Shown one piece after another: positions 27,936-39,041 of a DNA stretch of 64,000 bases (positions are counted from its first letter, which is position 1; each line of letters starts with the position of its first letter). The notes beneath the pieces were generated by a model. It was not told the origin of the DNA. It was given only the letters and a program-made list of their open reading frames with translations, and did not search any database. The DNA is from Xenophilus sp. AP218F. GTDB taxonomy: Bacteria; Pseudomonadota; Gammaproteobacteria; Burkholderiales; Chromobacteriaceae. The position numbers were made by a program, and so were the translations under genes. Location of the stretch: contig NJIE01000025.1 of the NCBI GenBank assembly GCA_002213445.1, positions 87,995 to 151,994 on the forward strand, in the 5' to 3' direction.

Positions 27936-29033
27936 TCAAGCGGGTTCGGCCGGCGCGCCGTTGTCCTGCAGGGCCTGATAGTGGCGCTGCTTGGCCTGAT
28001 ACATGCGGGTATCGGCCTGCGCCAGCAGCCGCGACGGCGACAGAAACTGCGCCGGGCCGGTTTCCACGCAGCCCACGCTCAGGCTGACGCCGGGCAGGCG
28101 CTCTTCCAGCTCCGCCGCCAGCCGCGCCATATACACCTCCTCCGCCTGGTTCTGCCTGCAATTGGGCAGCACCATGCAGAACTCGTCGCCGCCCAGCCGG
28201 AAGCAGCCGTCCTCCGCCCGCGACAAGCGGCGGATGACGCCGCCCAGCTCGCGCAGGATTTCGTCGCCGCGCGGATGGCCATCGCGGTCGTTGATGGCCT
28301 TGAATCCGTCCACATCCAGATACACCAGCGTCACCGGCTCGTGGCGGCGCTGCGCGCCGCGCAGGATGCGCACCAGCGTTTCGTCCAGATAGCGGCGGTT
28401 GAGCAGGCCGGTCAGGGGATCGGTGCGCGACAGCTCCTCCAGCTGGCGCGTGCGCTCCGCCACCTTCTCCTCCAGCGCCTGCGCGTACTGCTCCGATTTG
28501 TCGCGCGAGGTTTCTATCTCCGCCACCAGGCTGCGGATATAGGTTTCAAACACCAGCGCCACGTCGAAGGCCATCAGCTTGTCCAGCGCCCGCTCGGTTT
28601 CGCGGCCCACCTCCGCATCCGGTATCTGCTCGCGCAGCAGGTCGCACAGCAGCTGCTTCAAGGTATGGATGGCGGCCAGGTACAGCTTGGGCTCGACGCC
28701 GATGCGCTTGTGCACCAGGCCGATGCGCAGGCGGTTGTTGACGTACTCCAGGTCGTAAATGCCGCTGAACAGGTCCACCACGTAACGATGCTGGGCGCTG
28801 CGCAGCCGCTGCAGGGTATCGGCGTCGCCGATCAGCAGCGCGATCTCGGGAACGCTGGTCTGCAGCTCGTAGAAACGCGACACCACCTCCTCCAGCCGCG
28901 GCTCCACCAGCGCGCTGGCCGCGCGCAACAGCAATTCGTCGCGCAGCTCGAGGCGGAACAGCGCCTTGCGCTGGCTGATGTCGAATTCCGTGATGCGCAG
29001 CTGCTGCAACAAGGTCAGGTCGGTCTGTTTCAT
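27936..29033 (-). CDS. Globin-coupled diguanylate cyclase
   Basis: A 365-residue soluble cyclase. Residues 10-155 form a globin-coupled sensor domain: FYELQTSVPEI near residue 55 and the proximal-histidine motif GLVHKRIGVEPKLY with His108. A short helical region follows, then GGDEF with active site GGDEF and an RAED I-site five residues upstream. By analogy with DosC it probably senses oxygen through haem and sets c-di-GMP levels. I use the ATG at 29033; a TTG at 29063 would add ten residues. It converges with the cyclase at 26811. Confidence 0.9.
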   Translation of the reverse strand: MKQTDLTLLQQLRITEFDISQRKALFRLELRDELLLRAASALVEPRLEEVVSRFYELQTSVPEIALLIGDADTLQRLRSAQHRYVVDLFSGIYDLEYVNNRLRIGLVHKRIGVEPKLYLAAIHTLKQLLCDLLREQIPDAEVGRETERALDKLMAFDVALVFETYIRSLVAEIETSRDKSEQYAQALEEKVAERTRQLEELSRTDPLTGLLNRRYLDETLVRILRGAQRRHEPVTLVYLDVDGFKAINDRDGHPRGDEILRELGGVIRRLSRAEDGCFRLGGDEFCMVLPNCRQNQAEEVYMARLAAELEERLPGVSLSVGCVETGPAQFLSPSRLLAQADTRMYQAKQRHYQALQDNGAPAEPA

Positions 29034-29272
29034 GCCGGGGCCGCTTCCGGGAACGATAAGCAATTGAAATTACAATAGTTCACTCCGGAAACAATGCGCA
29101 AACCGCCATGCGCTTTTACTTGCGAATTCAACAACTATTATTTAGCAATCGCTTGCAACAGCATCAAGCCAGCGCCATGATCGCCGCACGCGCCCGCATT
29201 CCCAACGGCATGATCTTGGCCTGGGAGTGAATGCTGATAAGATGCTGAAATCATTTCCACATCCCATCCGCC

Positions 29273-30994
29273 ATGCGCCTGCATCCCCTGATCCTGGCCC
29301 TCGCTCTCTGCGCCGCCAGCCCAAGCCACGCCGCCTCATCCACCAACGCGCCGTTCAACGCCGAGCAGCGGCAAACCATTCAACAACTCGCCGCCAGCGA
29401 GGTGAACGCCGCCGCGCCGAAAATCGCCAGCGACGCCGCCGCCAGCGTGGCCAAAACCATCGAGGGCGAGAAACGGGCCATCGAGGTGGCCAAGGACGCG
29501 CTGGAAGTCGGGCGCAAATCGGTGGATTGGTGGTTGAGCAATATCGGCGTGCTGATGGCGATTCTGGGCACGATACTGGCCGCCGCCAGTATCGGCATTC
29601 CCTATTTGATGGGAAAAAAGCAAAAGGCCGAGTGGCAAGACAAACTCGCGGAACTGACGCAAAAGTTGGCAGAAGCAAAAACCGCGCAGCAAAAGGCGAG
29701 AACCGCTCAACGACAAGCCGAGCAACACGCCGGCGAAATCGAAAAACTGCTGAACAACGCCCGCGACAAAACCAGCCTGATCCCGAATGCCGAACAGCTT
29801 ACCGGCCAGCTTTCCGCCGAGGTGCTGGAAACGCTGCGCAAGGAAAAACCGCCGCAAGTGGTGAAGCTGATCGAACAAGCATGGGAAGCTCATGAAAAGA
29901 AAGACTGGAAGACCGCCAAGCCGCTATGGGAACTGCTGAGCCTGATAGAAAGCCACGACGCCAACGTCTGGTTCAACCTTGCCTACGCCGAGTCCGAACT
30001 CGGCCAAGATTATCAGCGGATCACCAACTGCTACCAGCGCTCCCGCCTGCTGGAACCAGGCGCCAATGCTTGTAACAATTGGGGCAATGCCTTGGCCAAC
30101 TGGGCCAATACCCTGACGGGCGAAGCACAGCAGCAACACTTTGCCGAGGCCGATCAATGCTATGCCGAAGCTACCCGTCTCGAGCCTGACCATGCTGACG
30201 CCTACAACAACTGGGGTATTGCCTTGGCCGACTGGGCCAATACCCTGACGGGCGATGCGCAGCAACAACGCTTTGCCGAAGCCGATCAACGCTATGCCGA
30301 AGCTACCCGCCTCAAGCCTGACCACGCTGTCGCCTACAACAACTGGAGCAATGCCTTGTCCAGCTGGGCCAAAATGCTGACGGGTGAGACACAACAGCAA
30401 CGCTTTGCCGAAGCCGACCAGCGCTATGCCGAGGCTACCCGTCTCAAACCGGACGATGCCAGCGCCTACTACAACTGGGGCATTGCCTTGGCCGACTGGG
30501 CCAATACCCTGACGGGCGATGCACAGCAGCAACGCTTTGCCGAGGCTGATCAACGCTATGCCGAAGCTACCCGCCTCAAGCCTGACCATGCTGGCACCTA
30601 CAACAACTGGGGTGTTGCCTTGGCCGGCTGGGCCAATACCCTGGCGGGCAAAGCACAGCAGCAACGCTTTGCCGAGGCCGATCAGCGCTATGCCGAAGCT
30701 ACTCGCCTCAAGCCTGACCATGCTGGCGCCTACAACAACTGGGGTATTGCCTTGGCCGACTGGGCCAAGGCCCTGGCAGGCAAAGCACAGCAGCAACGCT
30801 TTGCCGAGGCCGATCAGCGCTACGCCGAAGCCACCCGTCTCAATCCGGACTATGCCAATGCCTACCACAACTGGGGCATTGCTTTCTCCGACTGGGCCAA
30901 AACATTGGCTGGCGACGAAAAACAGCAGTGCCTGGCCAAAATGCAGGAAAAACAACAGCAGGCCAAGCGACTGGCTGACGCAGCCCAACCCTAG
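29273..30994 (+). CDS. Membrane-anchored TPR protein with 44-residue tandem repeats
   Basis: A 573-residue protein with a signal-like N-terminus (ending SHA near residue 20), an Ala/Lys-rich helical stretch, one membrane helix at about 91-113, a coiled coil at about 115-165, and then TPR-like repeats. From residue 266 six complete 44-residue repeats and one partial repeat follow, with consensus YNNWGIALADWANTL then AQQQRFAEADQRYAEATRL then KPDHA. The repeats are tandem at DNA level with a period of exactly 132 bp. It is likely a scaffold for protein contacts at the inner membrane; no partner gene is adjacent. I do not recognise a named family. Confidence 0.85.
   Translation: MRLHPLILALALCAASPSHAASSTNAPFNAEQRQTIQQLAASEVNAAAPKIASDAAASVAKTIEGEKRAIEVAKDALEVGRKSVDWWLSNIGVLMAILGTILAAASIGIPYLMGKKQKAEWQDKLAELTQKLAEAKTAQQKARTAQRQAEQHAGEIEKLLNNARDKTSLIPNAEQLTGQLSAEVLETLRKEKPPQVVKLIEQAWEAHEKKDWKTAKPLWELLSLIESHDANVWFNLAYAESELGQDYQRITNCYQRSRLLEPGANACNNWGNALANWANTLTGEAQQQHFAEADQCYAEATRLEPDHADAYNNWGIALADWANTLTGDAQQQRFAEADQRYAEATRLKPDHAVAYNNWSNALSSWAKMLTGETQQQRFAEADQRYAEATRLKPDDASAYYNWGIALADWANTLTGDAQQQRFAEADQRYAEATRLKPDHAGTYNNWGVALAGWANTLAGKAQQQRFAEADQRYAEATRLKPDHAGAYNNWGIALADWAKALAGKAQQQRFAEADQRYAEATRLNPDYANAYHNWGIAFSDWAKTLAGDEKQQCLAKMQEKQQQAKRLADAAQP
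30068..30985 (+). repeat. 132-bp coding tandem repeat (six full units and one partial)
   Basis: Units start at 30068, 30200, 30332, 30464, 30596, 30728 and 30860 without any length variation. Neighbouring units differ at few bases, with long shared stretches such as the segment encoding QQQRFAEADQRYAEA. The last unit degenerates after about 65 bp. Slippage or recombination could change copy number in frame. Confidence 0.9.
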
Positions 30995-31010
30995 CCGTCG
31001 CCGACCGCCA

Positions 31011-31047
31011 AACAAAACAGCCGCAAGCCATGCCAGCTTGCGGCTGT
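31011..31047 (-). terminator. Terminator downstream of thiC
   Basis: ACAGCCGCAAGC at 31017-31028 pairs perfectly with GCTTGCGGCTGT at 31036-31047. On the minus strand the stem is followed by TTTGTTT. It lies 20 bp after the thiC stop and may also end the TPR gene transcript. Confidence 0.85.
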
Positions 31048-31066
31048 TGTCATTCACCGGGCGGGC

Positions 31067-33183
<2,117 letters not shown>

Positions 33184-33305
33184 ATGCTGTGAAGGTAAGG
33201 CAAATATGGGATAATCGCAAGTTATTGTCATGACGAGAATCCGCGTCGCCTCTGCTGCAAACCCACCAGGCGGCCAGGATTCCCCAGCCCTCCGGAGTTA
33301 AGCTG

Positions 33306-33965
33306 ATGGATTTCGAAAAAGCCCGTTTCAACATGGTCGAGCAGCAGATTCGTCCGTGGGATGTTCTGGACCAGACCGTGCTGGATCTGCTGTTTCACGT
33401 GAAACGCGAGGACTTCGTCGCCGACAAGCAGCGCCAGCTGGCCTTTGTCGACACCGAACTGCCGCTGCCCAACGGCAGCAAAATGCTGCAACCCAAGCTG
33501 GAAGCGCGCCTGGCGCAGGACGCCGCTATCCAGTCGTCTGACAAGATCCTGGAAATCGGCACCGGCAGCGGCTACCTGACCGCGCTGTTGTCCAAGCTGG
33601 GCAAGCACGTTTACAGCGTGGAAATCGACCCGGCGCAAAAAGAGCGCGCCGCCGCCAACCTGAAGAAAGCCGGCATCGCCAACGCCACCCTGATTGAAGG
33701 CGACGGCGTGCTGGGCCTGCCGGCGCACGCGCCCTTTGACGTGATCGTGGTCGGCGGTTCGCTGCCGGTGGCGCCGCAGGAGCTGAAAGAGCAGCTGGCA
33801 GTAGGCGGCCGCCTGATCATGGTGGTGGGCGATCTGCCGGTGATGAGCTGCAAGCTGATCCAGCGCGAAACCGAAACCAGCTTCCGCGAAACCGCGCTGT
33901 TCGAAACCTGCATCAGCCGCCTGGCCAAGGCCGAAGCGGTGGAACCGGAACGGTTCGTCTTCTGA
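33306..33965 (+). CDS. Pcm-like SAM-dependent methyltransferase
   Basis: A 219-residue member of the protein-L-isoaspartate O-methyltransferase family. The SAM-binding motif ILEIGTGSGYLTALLSKLG is at residues 81-99 and VYSVEIDPAQ follows. The substrate loop usually carrying the TxSxP motif reads NGSKMLQPKLEARL here, so true isoaspartate repair is doubtful. It overlaps the following rhodanese gene by one base (TGATG), implying coupling. Similar pairs upstream of outer-membrane efflux genes occur in Betaproteobacteria, but no tolC follows in this window. Confidence 0.85.
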   Translation: MDFEKARFNMVEQQIRPWDVLDQTVLDLLFHVKREDFVADKQRQLAFVDTELPLPNGSKMLQPKLEARLAQDAAIQSSDKILEIGTGSGYLTALLSKLGKHVYSVEIDPAQKERAAANLKKAGIANATLIEGDGVLGLPAHAPFDVIVVGGSLPVAPQELKEQLAVGGRLIMVVGDLPVMSCKLIQRETETSFRETALFETCISRLAKAEAVEPERFVF

Positions 33966-34291
33966 TGGTGCGCGAGATCAGCGCCCCCGAGCTGGCGGCG
34001 CGGCTGGCCGACTCGGCGGCCGGCCCCTTGTTGCTCCTGGACGTGCGCGAAGGCTGGGAATGGGACATCGCCCGCATCGAGGGCAGCGTCCACATGCCGA
34101 TGAACCTGATCCCGCTGCGCCAGGGCGAGCTGCCGGACGGTGTAACCATCGTCGCCATCTGCCACCACGGCGTGCGCAGCGCCCACGTGGCGATGTACCT
34201 GCAGGACGTCGGTTTCGACGACGTGCTGAGCCTGGCCGGCGGCGTGGAAGCCTGGGCCAGCCAGGTAGACCCGACCATGGCGCGCTACTGA
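33965..34291 (+). CDS. Single-domain rhodanese
   Basis: A 108-residue rhodanese domain protein. The catalytic Cys66 lies in the active-site loop CHHGVRS, and the LLLDVREGWEWDIARIEGSVHMPMN segment is the typical CH2A region. It probably transfers sulfane sulfur to an unknown acceptor in the cytoplasm. It is translationally coupled to the Pcm-like gene by a one-base overlap, which suggests the two proteins act together. A strong terminator follows. Confidence 0.9.
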   Translation: MVREISAPELAARLADSAAGPLLLLDVREGWEWDIARIEGSVHMPMNLIPLRQGELPDGVTIVAICHHGVRSAHVAMYLQDVGFDDVLSLAGGVEAWASQVDPTMARY

Positions 34292-34313
34292 AAGCGGCGC
34301 GCCGCCCTCCCCG

Positions 34314-34345
34314 ACACCGCCCCCTCGGGCGGTGTTTTGTTTTTG
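34314..34345 (+). terminator. Terminator after the rhodanese gene
   Basis: ACACCGCCC / GGGCGGTGT forms a nine-pair stem followed by TTTTGTTTTT, 22 bp after the stop codon. Confidence 0.92.
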
Positions 34346-34411
34346 CTTGAACAAAACGGCGCGCGCCGGCTCCAAGGCTGCGTGCCCATCCCAGGAAAAC
34401 CCGAATCCGGT

Positions 34412-35134
34412 ATGTCTAGCTTTTCTTACCTCGCCCCCGCCCTGGCCCGCGTCCATCCGGCCTGGGAAGCGGCGCTGCGCGCGCCCGTCCTCTACAAGAA
34501 ACTGCGCGAAATCGATCAGGAACTCACCCGCCAGCAAGGCGAAGGCCGCGTCATCTTCCCGCCCGCCGCCCACACCTTCAACGCCCTGAGCTATGTCGCG
34601 CCCGCCGACGTGCGGGTGGTGATCCTGGGCCAGGACCCATACCACGGCGACGGCGAAGCCATGGGCTTGTCGTTCTCCGTGCCCGAAGGCATCCGCGTGC
34701 CGCCGTCCTTGCGCAACATCTACAAGGAATTGGCCGCCGACCTGGGCCTTGGCGTGCCGGCCAGCGGCGACCTCAGCCACTGGGCGCAGCAGGGCGTGCT
34801 GCTGCTCAACAGCGTGTTCACCGTCGAACGCGACAAGGCCGGCAGCCACGGCAAGCTGGGCTGGCAGACGATCAGCGACGCGCTGATCGACGCCGTCAAC
34901 CAGGCCAGCCCCGGCTGCGTGTTCCTGCTGTGGGGCAACTGGGCGCAGACCAAGGCCGAGCGCATCGACCAGAGCCGCCACCTGACGCTCACCGCCGCCC
35001 ACCCCTCGCCCCTGTCCGCCAACCGCGGTTTTCACGGCTGCCGCCACTTCTCGCAGGTCAACGCCTGGCTGATCGCCCACGGCCGGGAACCCATCGCCTG
35101 GGCCGCCCCGACGCCGCAAAACAGCCTGTTCTGA
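34412..35134 (+). CDS. ung: Uracil-DNA glycosylase, family 1
   Basis: A 240-residue enzyme that removes uracil from DNA. The water-activating loop GQDPYHG contains Asp75 and the DNA-intercalating loop HPSPLSANRGF contains the catalytic His near residue 197. VLLLNSVFTVE and WQTISDALI match the family. The start at 34412 gives the family length; the upstream extension to 34337 would begin inside the preceding terminator. It appears monocistronic. Confidence 0.96.
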   Translation: MSSFSYLAPALARVHPAWEAALRAPVLYKKLREIDQELTRQQGEGRVIFPPAAHTFNALSYVAPADVRVVILGQDPYHGDGEAMGLSFSVPEGIRVPPSLRNIYKELAADLGLGVPASGDLSHWAQQGVLLLNSVFTVERDKAGSHGKLGWQTISDALIDAVNQASPGCVFLLWGNWAQTKAERIDQSRHLTLTAAHPSPLSANRGFHGCRHFSQVNAWLIAHGREPIAWAAPTPQNSLF

Positions 35135-35228
35135 CCCCCGCCGTCCGGCGTTCATCCCCCGCCGGGCTCTTTCCCCTCCGCCGGCATTGCCCTAAGCTAG
35201 AAGGCCGACCATCACCCTGATTCCAACC

Positions 35229-36536
35229 GTGGAACTTCTGCTGCTGCTTGGCCTGATCCTGCTCAACGCCCTGTTCGCGATGTCCGAAATCGCCGTGGTG
35301 TCCTCGCGCAAGGTCAGGCTGCAACAATGGGCCGACGACGGCCACAAGGGCGCGCGCGCCGCGCTGCTGCTCGCCTCCGAACCCACCCGCTTTCTCTCCA
35401 CCATCCAGATCGGCATCACTTCGATCAGCATCCTGTCCGGCGTCTACGGCGAAGCCGCGCTGTCCGAGCATCTGCGCCTGGCCCTGAACCAGTACAGCCT
35501 GCTCGCGCCCTACGCCAAGCCGCTGTCGGTGGCGTTGATGGTGCTGTTCATCACCACATTGTCGCTGATCTTCGGCGAACTAGTGCCGAAACGGCTGGCG
35601 TTGCTGAACCCGGAAGCGGTGGCGATGGCGCTGTCGCGGCCGATGCTGGGCCTGTCGCGGCTCACCTCGCCGCTGGTGCAGTTGTTCAGCCGCGTCACCG
35701 ACGGCCTGTTGCGGCTGCTGCGCGCCAGGGCCAGCGACGAGCCGTCGATCACCGAGGAAGAAATCCGGGTGCTGATGGAGCAAGGCGCCGACGAAGGCGT
35801 GTTCGACCGCGCCGAGCAGGAACTGGTGGAAAACATCTTCCGGCTGGACAACCGCAAGGTGGCGACGGTGATGACGCCGCGCAAGGACATCGTGTCGTTG
35901 GATCTGGAAGACCCGGCGGAAGACAACCGCCGGCTGCTGCAGCGCCACGGCTACAGCCACTTTCCGGTTTGCCGCGGCGGCATGGACCAGATCGTCGGCA
36001 TGCTGGACGCCAAGCGGCTGCTGGACCGGACGCTGGATGGCCAGCCGCTGGATTTCGCGCTGGATCTGTCCCCGGCTCTGTACGTGCCGGCCACCTGCTC
36101 GCTGATGCAGTTGCTGGAGCAGTTCAAGCAGGCGCGCCGTCACTCGGCGCTGGTGGTGGACGAATACGGCGAGCTGGAAGGCCTGGTGACGATCAACGAC
36201 GTCATCGAGTCCATCATCGGCGATCTGCCGTCGACCGCCGGCGAAAACGACGAAATCGTGCAGCGCGACGACGGCAGCTGGCTGGTGGACGGCATGGTGG
36301 CGCTGGAAACCTTCCGCGAGCATTTCGCGCTGTCCGCGCCGTTGCCGGGCGAGGAAAACGGCAACATCCACACCCTGGGCGGCATGATGATGTTCCGGCT
36401 GGGACGCGTGCCCGGCGTCGCCGACCGTTTCGAGTGGAACGGCTTCAGCTTCGAAGTGGTGGACATGGACAAGACCCGCGTCGACAAGGTGATGGTGACC
36501 CGGCTGGCGGCGATGGACGACAGCGACCCGGCCTGA
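35229..36536 (+). CDS. CNNM/CorC-type membrane transporter with CBS pair
   Basis: A 435-residue protein with an N-terminal CNNM (DUF21) domain of about four membrane segments (residues 1-150), two CBS domains (around MTPRKDIVSLDLEDPAED and TVNDVIESIIG-like positions), and a C-terminal CorC_HlyC domain. The family includes YfjD/PaeA and CorB-type proteins linked to Mg2+ or polyamine efflux. The GTG at 35229 is the most likely start, giving MELLLLLGLILLNALFAMSE. It is older-style annotated as hemolysin, but nothing suggests haemolytic activity. Confidence 0.88.
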   Translation: MELLLLLGLILLNALFAMSEIAVVSSRKVRLQQWADDGHKGARAALLLASEPTRFLSTIQIGITSISILSGVYGEAALSEHLRLALNQYSLLAPYAKPLSVALMVLFITTLSLIFGELVPKRLALLNPEAVAMALSRPMLGLSRLTSPLVQLFSRVTDGLLRLLRARASDEPSITEEEIRVLMEQGADEGVFDRAEQELVENIFRLDNRKVATVMTPRKDIVSLDLEDPAEDNRRLLQRHGYSHFPVCRGGMDQIVGMLDAKRLLDRTLDGQPLDFALDLSPALYVPATCSLMQLLEQFKQARRHSALVVDEYGELEGLVTINDVIESIIGDLPSTAGENDEIVQRDDGSWLVDGMVALETFREHFALSAPLPGEENGNIHTLGGMMMFRLGRVPGVADRFEWNGFSFEVVDMDKTRVDKVMVTRLAAMDDSDPA

Positions 36537-36562
36537 GCCCAGATAGCGCGATAAGCAAACCG

Positions 36563-36586
36563 AAACCGCCTCCCGGCGGTTTTTTC
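36563..36586 (+). terminator. Terminator of the CNNM/CBS gene
   Basis: AAACCGCC / GGCGGTTT stem with a TCCC loop and a run of six T residues, about 27 bp after the stop. Confidence 0.88.
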
Positions 36587-36709
36587 ACATTCCCGTCCCG
36601 ACGGCAAGGGCCGTCAGACGCCGCTCGGCGGCCGCTGGCGCGTTTTGCCGGCGAGGGGTGCCCTCGGCGGCGGCAAGGCCGTCAGCCCCCCTTGCAACGC
36701 CGCCAATCG

Positions 36710-37702
36710 CTATGGCTGCGGCGCTTGGCGCAACCGCGCGCGGCCGTCGACCACTTCCAGCTCGGCCCAGGCGCCGTTGAGCAAGGTCCATTGCGGCGGC
36801 AGATGGCCGATGTCGGCGTCGATGATCACCGGATAGGGCAGGCCGGCCAGCGCGAACTCCAGCGCCTGGGCGTAGGACAAGGCGTTGTCGCCGCTCGCGT
36901 CCGGTCCGCTGCTGCGTCCCAACACCAGCCCGGCCAGACCGTCCAGTACCCCGGCCAGCCTCAATCCGCTCAGCGCCCGCAGCAGCTCGCAGGGGTTCAT
37001 CTCGCAGTTTTCCAGATACAGGATCGCCGGCTGCGCCTTGAAGGCGGACAGATCGAAATACGGCGTGCCCTGCAGCCGGCTGAGGGTGTCCAGGCAGCCG
37101 CCGATCAGCCGGCCGCGAATGCGGGCCGTTGCGGCGTCCAGCACGCGCAGCTGGGCGTGGTAGCGCTCTCCCGGGCAATCCCAGCGCCAGAACTCGCTGA
37201 AGGACGCTTGCTCGGGCGGCAAACCGCATCGCCAGCTGTGCAGCAGCGCCGCGACGCCGAATTCGCGCTCGGGGTTGCCCAGGTCGAACAGATTGGGGCC
37301 GTGCAGCGTCGCCCAGCCGGCGCGCAAGGTCAACGGCGCGGCCAGGGTGGAAACATCGGAGAAGCCCGCCAGCCATTTCGGCTCCAGCCCGGAGAGCGCG
37401 TCGAAATCCAGGCCGGCCAGCAATTCGATGGCCCGCTCGCCGCCCCAGGGCGGCAGGATGGCGCGGATGCCGGGATCGAACAGGAAACGCTTCAGCTCGG
37501 CCAGGCGACGGGCTGCCGGCGCGCTGGCGTCCTGCTCTTCGCCGCGCAGGCATTCGCCCTCCACCACTTCCAGCCCCAGGCCGCGCAGGCGATCCAGCGC
37601 GCGGTCCAGCTGATCGTGCAAGGGTTTGGGCACGCCGGAGGAAAAAGCGGTGACGGCGACGCGGTCGCCGGGCCGCAGCGGAGAAGGGAAACGGATGTTC
37701 AT
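36710..37702 (-). CDS. LD-carboxypeptidase, peptidase family S66
   Basis: A 330-residue cytoplasmic serine peptidase of the LdcA/MccF family. The nucleophile elbow GFSDVSTL has Ser115, and PPWGGERAIELL precedes it as in LdcA. LdcA trims the terminal D-alanine from murein tetrapeptides during recycling; MccF relatives cleave microcin C. No microcin or murein-recycling gene is nearby, so either role is possible. The C-terminal Glu/His of the triad is expected near FYPVIIDADIGHLPPQWT-like positions (IGHLPPQW is visible). Confidence 0.87.
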   Translation of the reverse strand: MNIRFPSPLRPGDRVAVTAFSSGVPKPLHDQLDRALDRLRGLGLEVVEGECLRGEEQDASAPAARRLAELKRFLFDPGIRAILPPWGGERAIELLAGLDFDALSGLEPKWLAGFSDVSTLAAPLTLRAGWATLHGPNLFDLGNPEREFGVAALLHSWRCGLPPEQASFSEFWRWDCPGERYHAQLRVLDAATARIRGRLIGGCLDTLSRLQGTPYFDLSAFKAQPAILYLENCEMNPCELLRALSGLRLAGVLDGLAGLVLGRSSGPDASGDNALSYAQALEFALAGLPYPVIIDADIGHLPPQWTLLNGAWAELEVVDGRARLRQAPQP

Positions 37703-37719
37703 GTCGATGGCCTGCCAGT

Positions 37720-37758
37720 TGTGGATAACTTCCAGAAAGGGACGATGCTTGTAGATAA
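37720..37758 (-). repeat. Pair of DnaA boxes upstream of the S66 peptidase
   Basis: TGTGGATAA at 37720-37728 is a perfect box on the minus strand. TGTAGATAA at 37750-37758 differs in one base. They have the same direction and lie 30 bp apart, in the 92-bp gap between two minus-strand genes. Confidence 0.55.
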
Positions 37759-37794
37759 CTCAAACCGCCTGGCAAGCGCGCCTTTGCTTCACGC

Positions 37795-38238
37795 TCAAGC
37801 CTGGCTCAGATCCAGGTGGAACGTCAGGCTGGTCTTCACGTCTTGATAGCCGACGCGGCGATAAAAGGCGTGCGCGTCGAGGCGCTGGCTGCCGGAACGC
37901 AGGCGGATGCGGGCGTAGCCCTTGGTCCGCGCCCATTGTTCGCACGCCGCCAGCAAGCGCCGGCCCACTCCCTGCCCGCGACAGGCGGGCGACACCACCA
38001 GGCCGCCGATCTCGACGTAGCTGTCGGCTTCCAGCAGATGGCCGCCGTGGGCGTGCGCCCAGCCCACTACCTGGCCGTCGCGTTCCGCCACCCAGATTTC
38101 GTTGTCCGGAGCGGCCCGCACCGCGGCGTAGCGCTTGGCCATCGTGGCGGCCTCGCAGGGGTAGCCCAGATCGCCGGACAAAACGGCGACGGCGGGAATG
38201 TCGGCGGCGCTCATCGGGCGAATTCTTGTTTCAGCCAT
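37795..38238 (-). CDS. GNAT family N-acetyltransferase
   Basis: A 147-residue acetyltransferase. The acetyl-CoA motif is GLVVSPACRGQGVGRRLLAACEQWA (RGQGVG loop) and the C-terminal AHAFYRRVGYQ strand fits. The substrate is unknown. It is the gene next downstream of waaE on the same strand (50-bp gap), but it is not a typical LPS gene. Confidence 0.85.
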   Translation of the reverse strand: MAETRIRPMSAADIPAVAVLSGDLGYPCEAATMAKRYAAVRAAPDNEIWVAERDGQVVGWAHAHGGHLLEADSYVEIGGLVVSPACRGQGVGRRLLAACEQWARTKGYARIRLRSGSQRLDAHAFYRRVGYQDVKTSLTFHLDLSQA

Positions 38239-38288
38239 CGCGGAGTCTCCGGATCAAAATCCCATTCTGCCGCAGCGAAAACCCCATG

Positions 38289-39041
38289 TCATTTCCGGAG
38301 CCGGCGCAGTTCGATCAGCTTGGCGTACTTGATGTAGCTGTTGAAGCAGCCGATGGAGATATGCACCAGTCCCGGCAAGCCGTCGAGAAAACCGCGGCGG
38401 ACGACGTAAAACTTGAAAAAGCGCAGCAAAGGGCTGAAAACCAGCTTGGCCGCCCCGACGGTTTTGCCGCGCGCGAACAGTTGCTCCGCCTGCAAGGTGG
38501 TGTAGCGGTTCTGTTTGGCCAGATACAGCGCGATGTCTTCGCCCGATTCGTGCAGCAAGTCTCCGGGCAGCGTTTCCACAGGCTGCTCGCAGATCACGTA
38601 CTCATGGACGGCGTCGTCCGACCAGCGCGCCCGACGGCGGTCGAACAAACGCAAGGACCAGTCCGGGTAGCCTTCGCCATGTTTGAGGAAACGACCCATG
38701 AAACGGTTGCAGCGGGCGAAACGATAGCCGGCAGCCTGTGGATTTTCCAGCATCTTCTTGATGGAAAAGGATAATTCCGTCGAAACCTGCTCGTCGGCAT
38801 CCAGGCACAGCACCCAGTCGTGGCTGGCTTGCCGCACCGCGAATTGCTTCTGGGGGCCGAATCCCAGCCAGTCCTGGTGGATAACTTTCGCCTTATAGGC
38901 TGAAGCTATCGACAAAGTGTTGTCGCTGCTTCCCGAATCCACAATCACGATCTCGTCCGCGAAGCTTGCGCTTTGCAGACATTTTTCCAGCTGAGTCCCT
39001 GCATTTTTGGTGATGAGCACCACGCTGAGCGCTACTCGCAT
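38289..39041 (-). CDS. waaE: Glycosyltransferase family 2, WaaE/KdtX-like
   Basis: A 250-residue GT-A glycosyltransferase. The nucleotide-sugar motifs LSVVLITKNAG and VDSGSSDNT are at the N-terminus, and DWVLCLDADEQVS has the DxD metal site. It matches WaaE-type lipopolysaccharide core beta-1,4-glucosyltransferases, which add glucose to heptose I. A polar membrane association through a C-terminal hydrophobic helix is likely. It diverges from waaC/waaA across the AT-rich gap, so the core biosynthesis genes share this locus. Confidence 0.8.
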   Translation of the reverse strand: MRVALSVVLITKNAGTQLEKCLQSASFADEIVIVDSGSSDNTLSIASAYKAKVIHQDWLGFGPQKQFAVRQASHDWVLCLDADEQVSTELSFSIKKMLENPQAAGYRFARCNRFMGRFLKHGEGYPDWSLRLFDRRRARWSDDAVHEYVICEQPVETLPGDLLHESGEDIALYLAKQNRYTTLQAEQLFARGKTVGAAKLVFSPLLRFFKFYVVRRGFLDGLPGLVHISIGCFNSYIKYAKLIELRRLRK

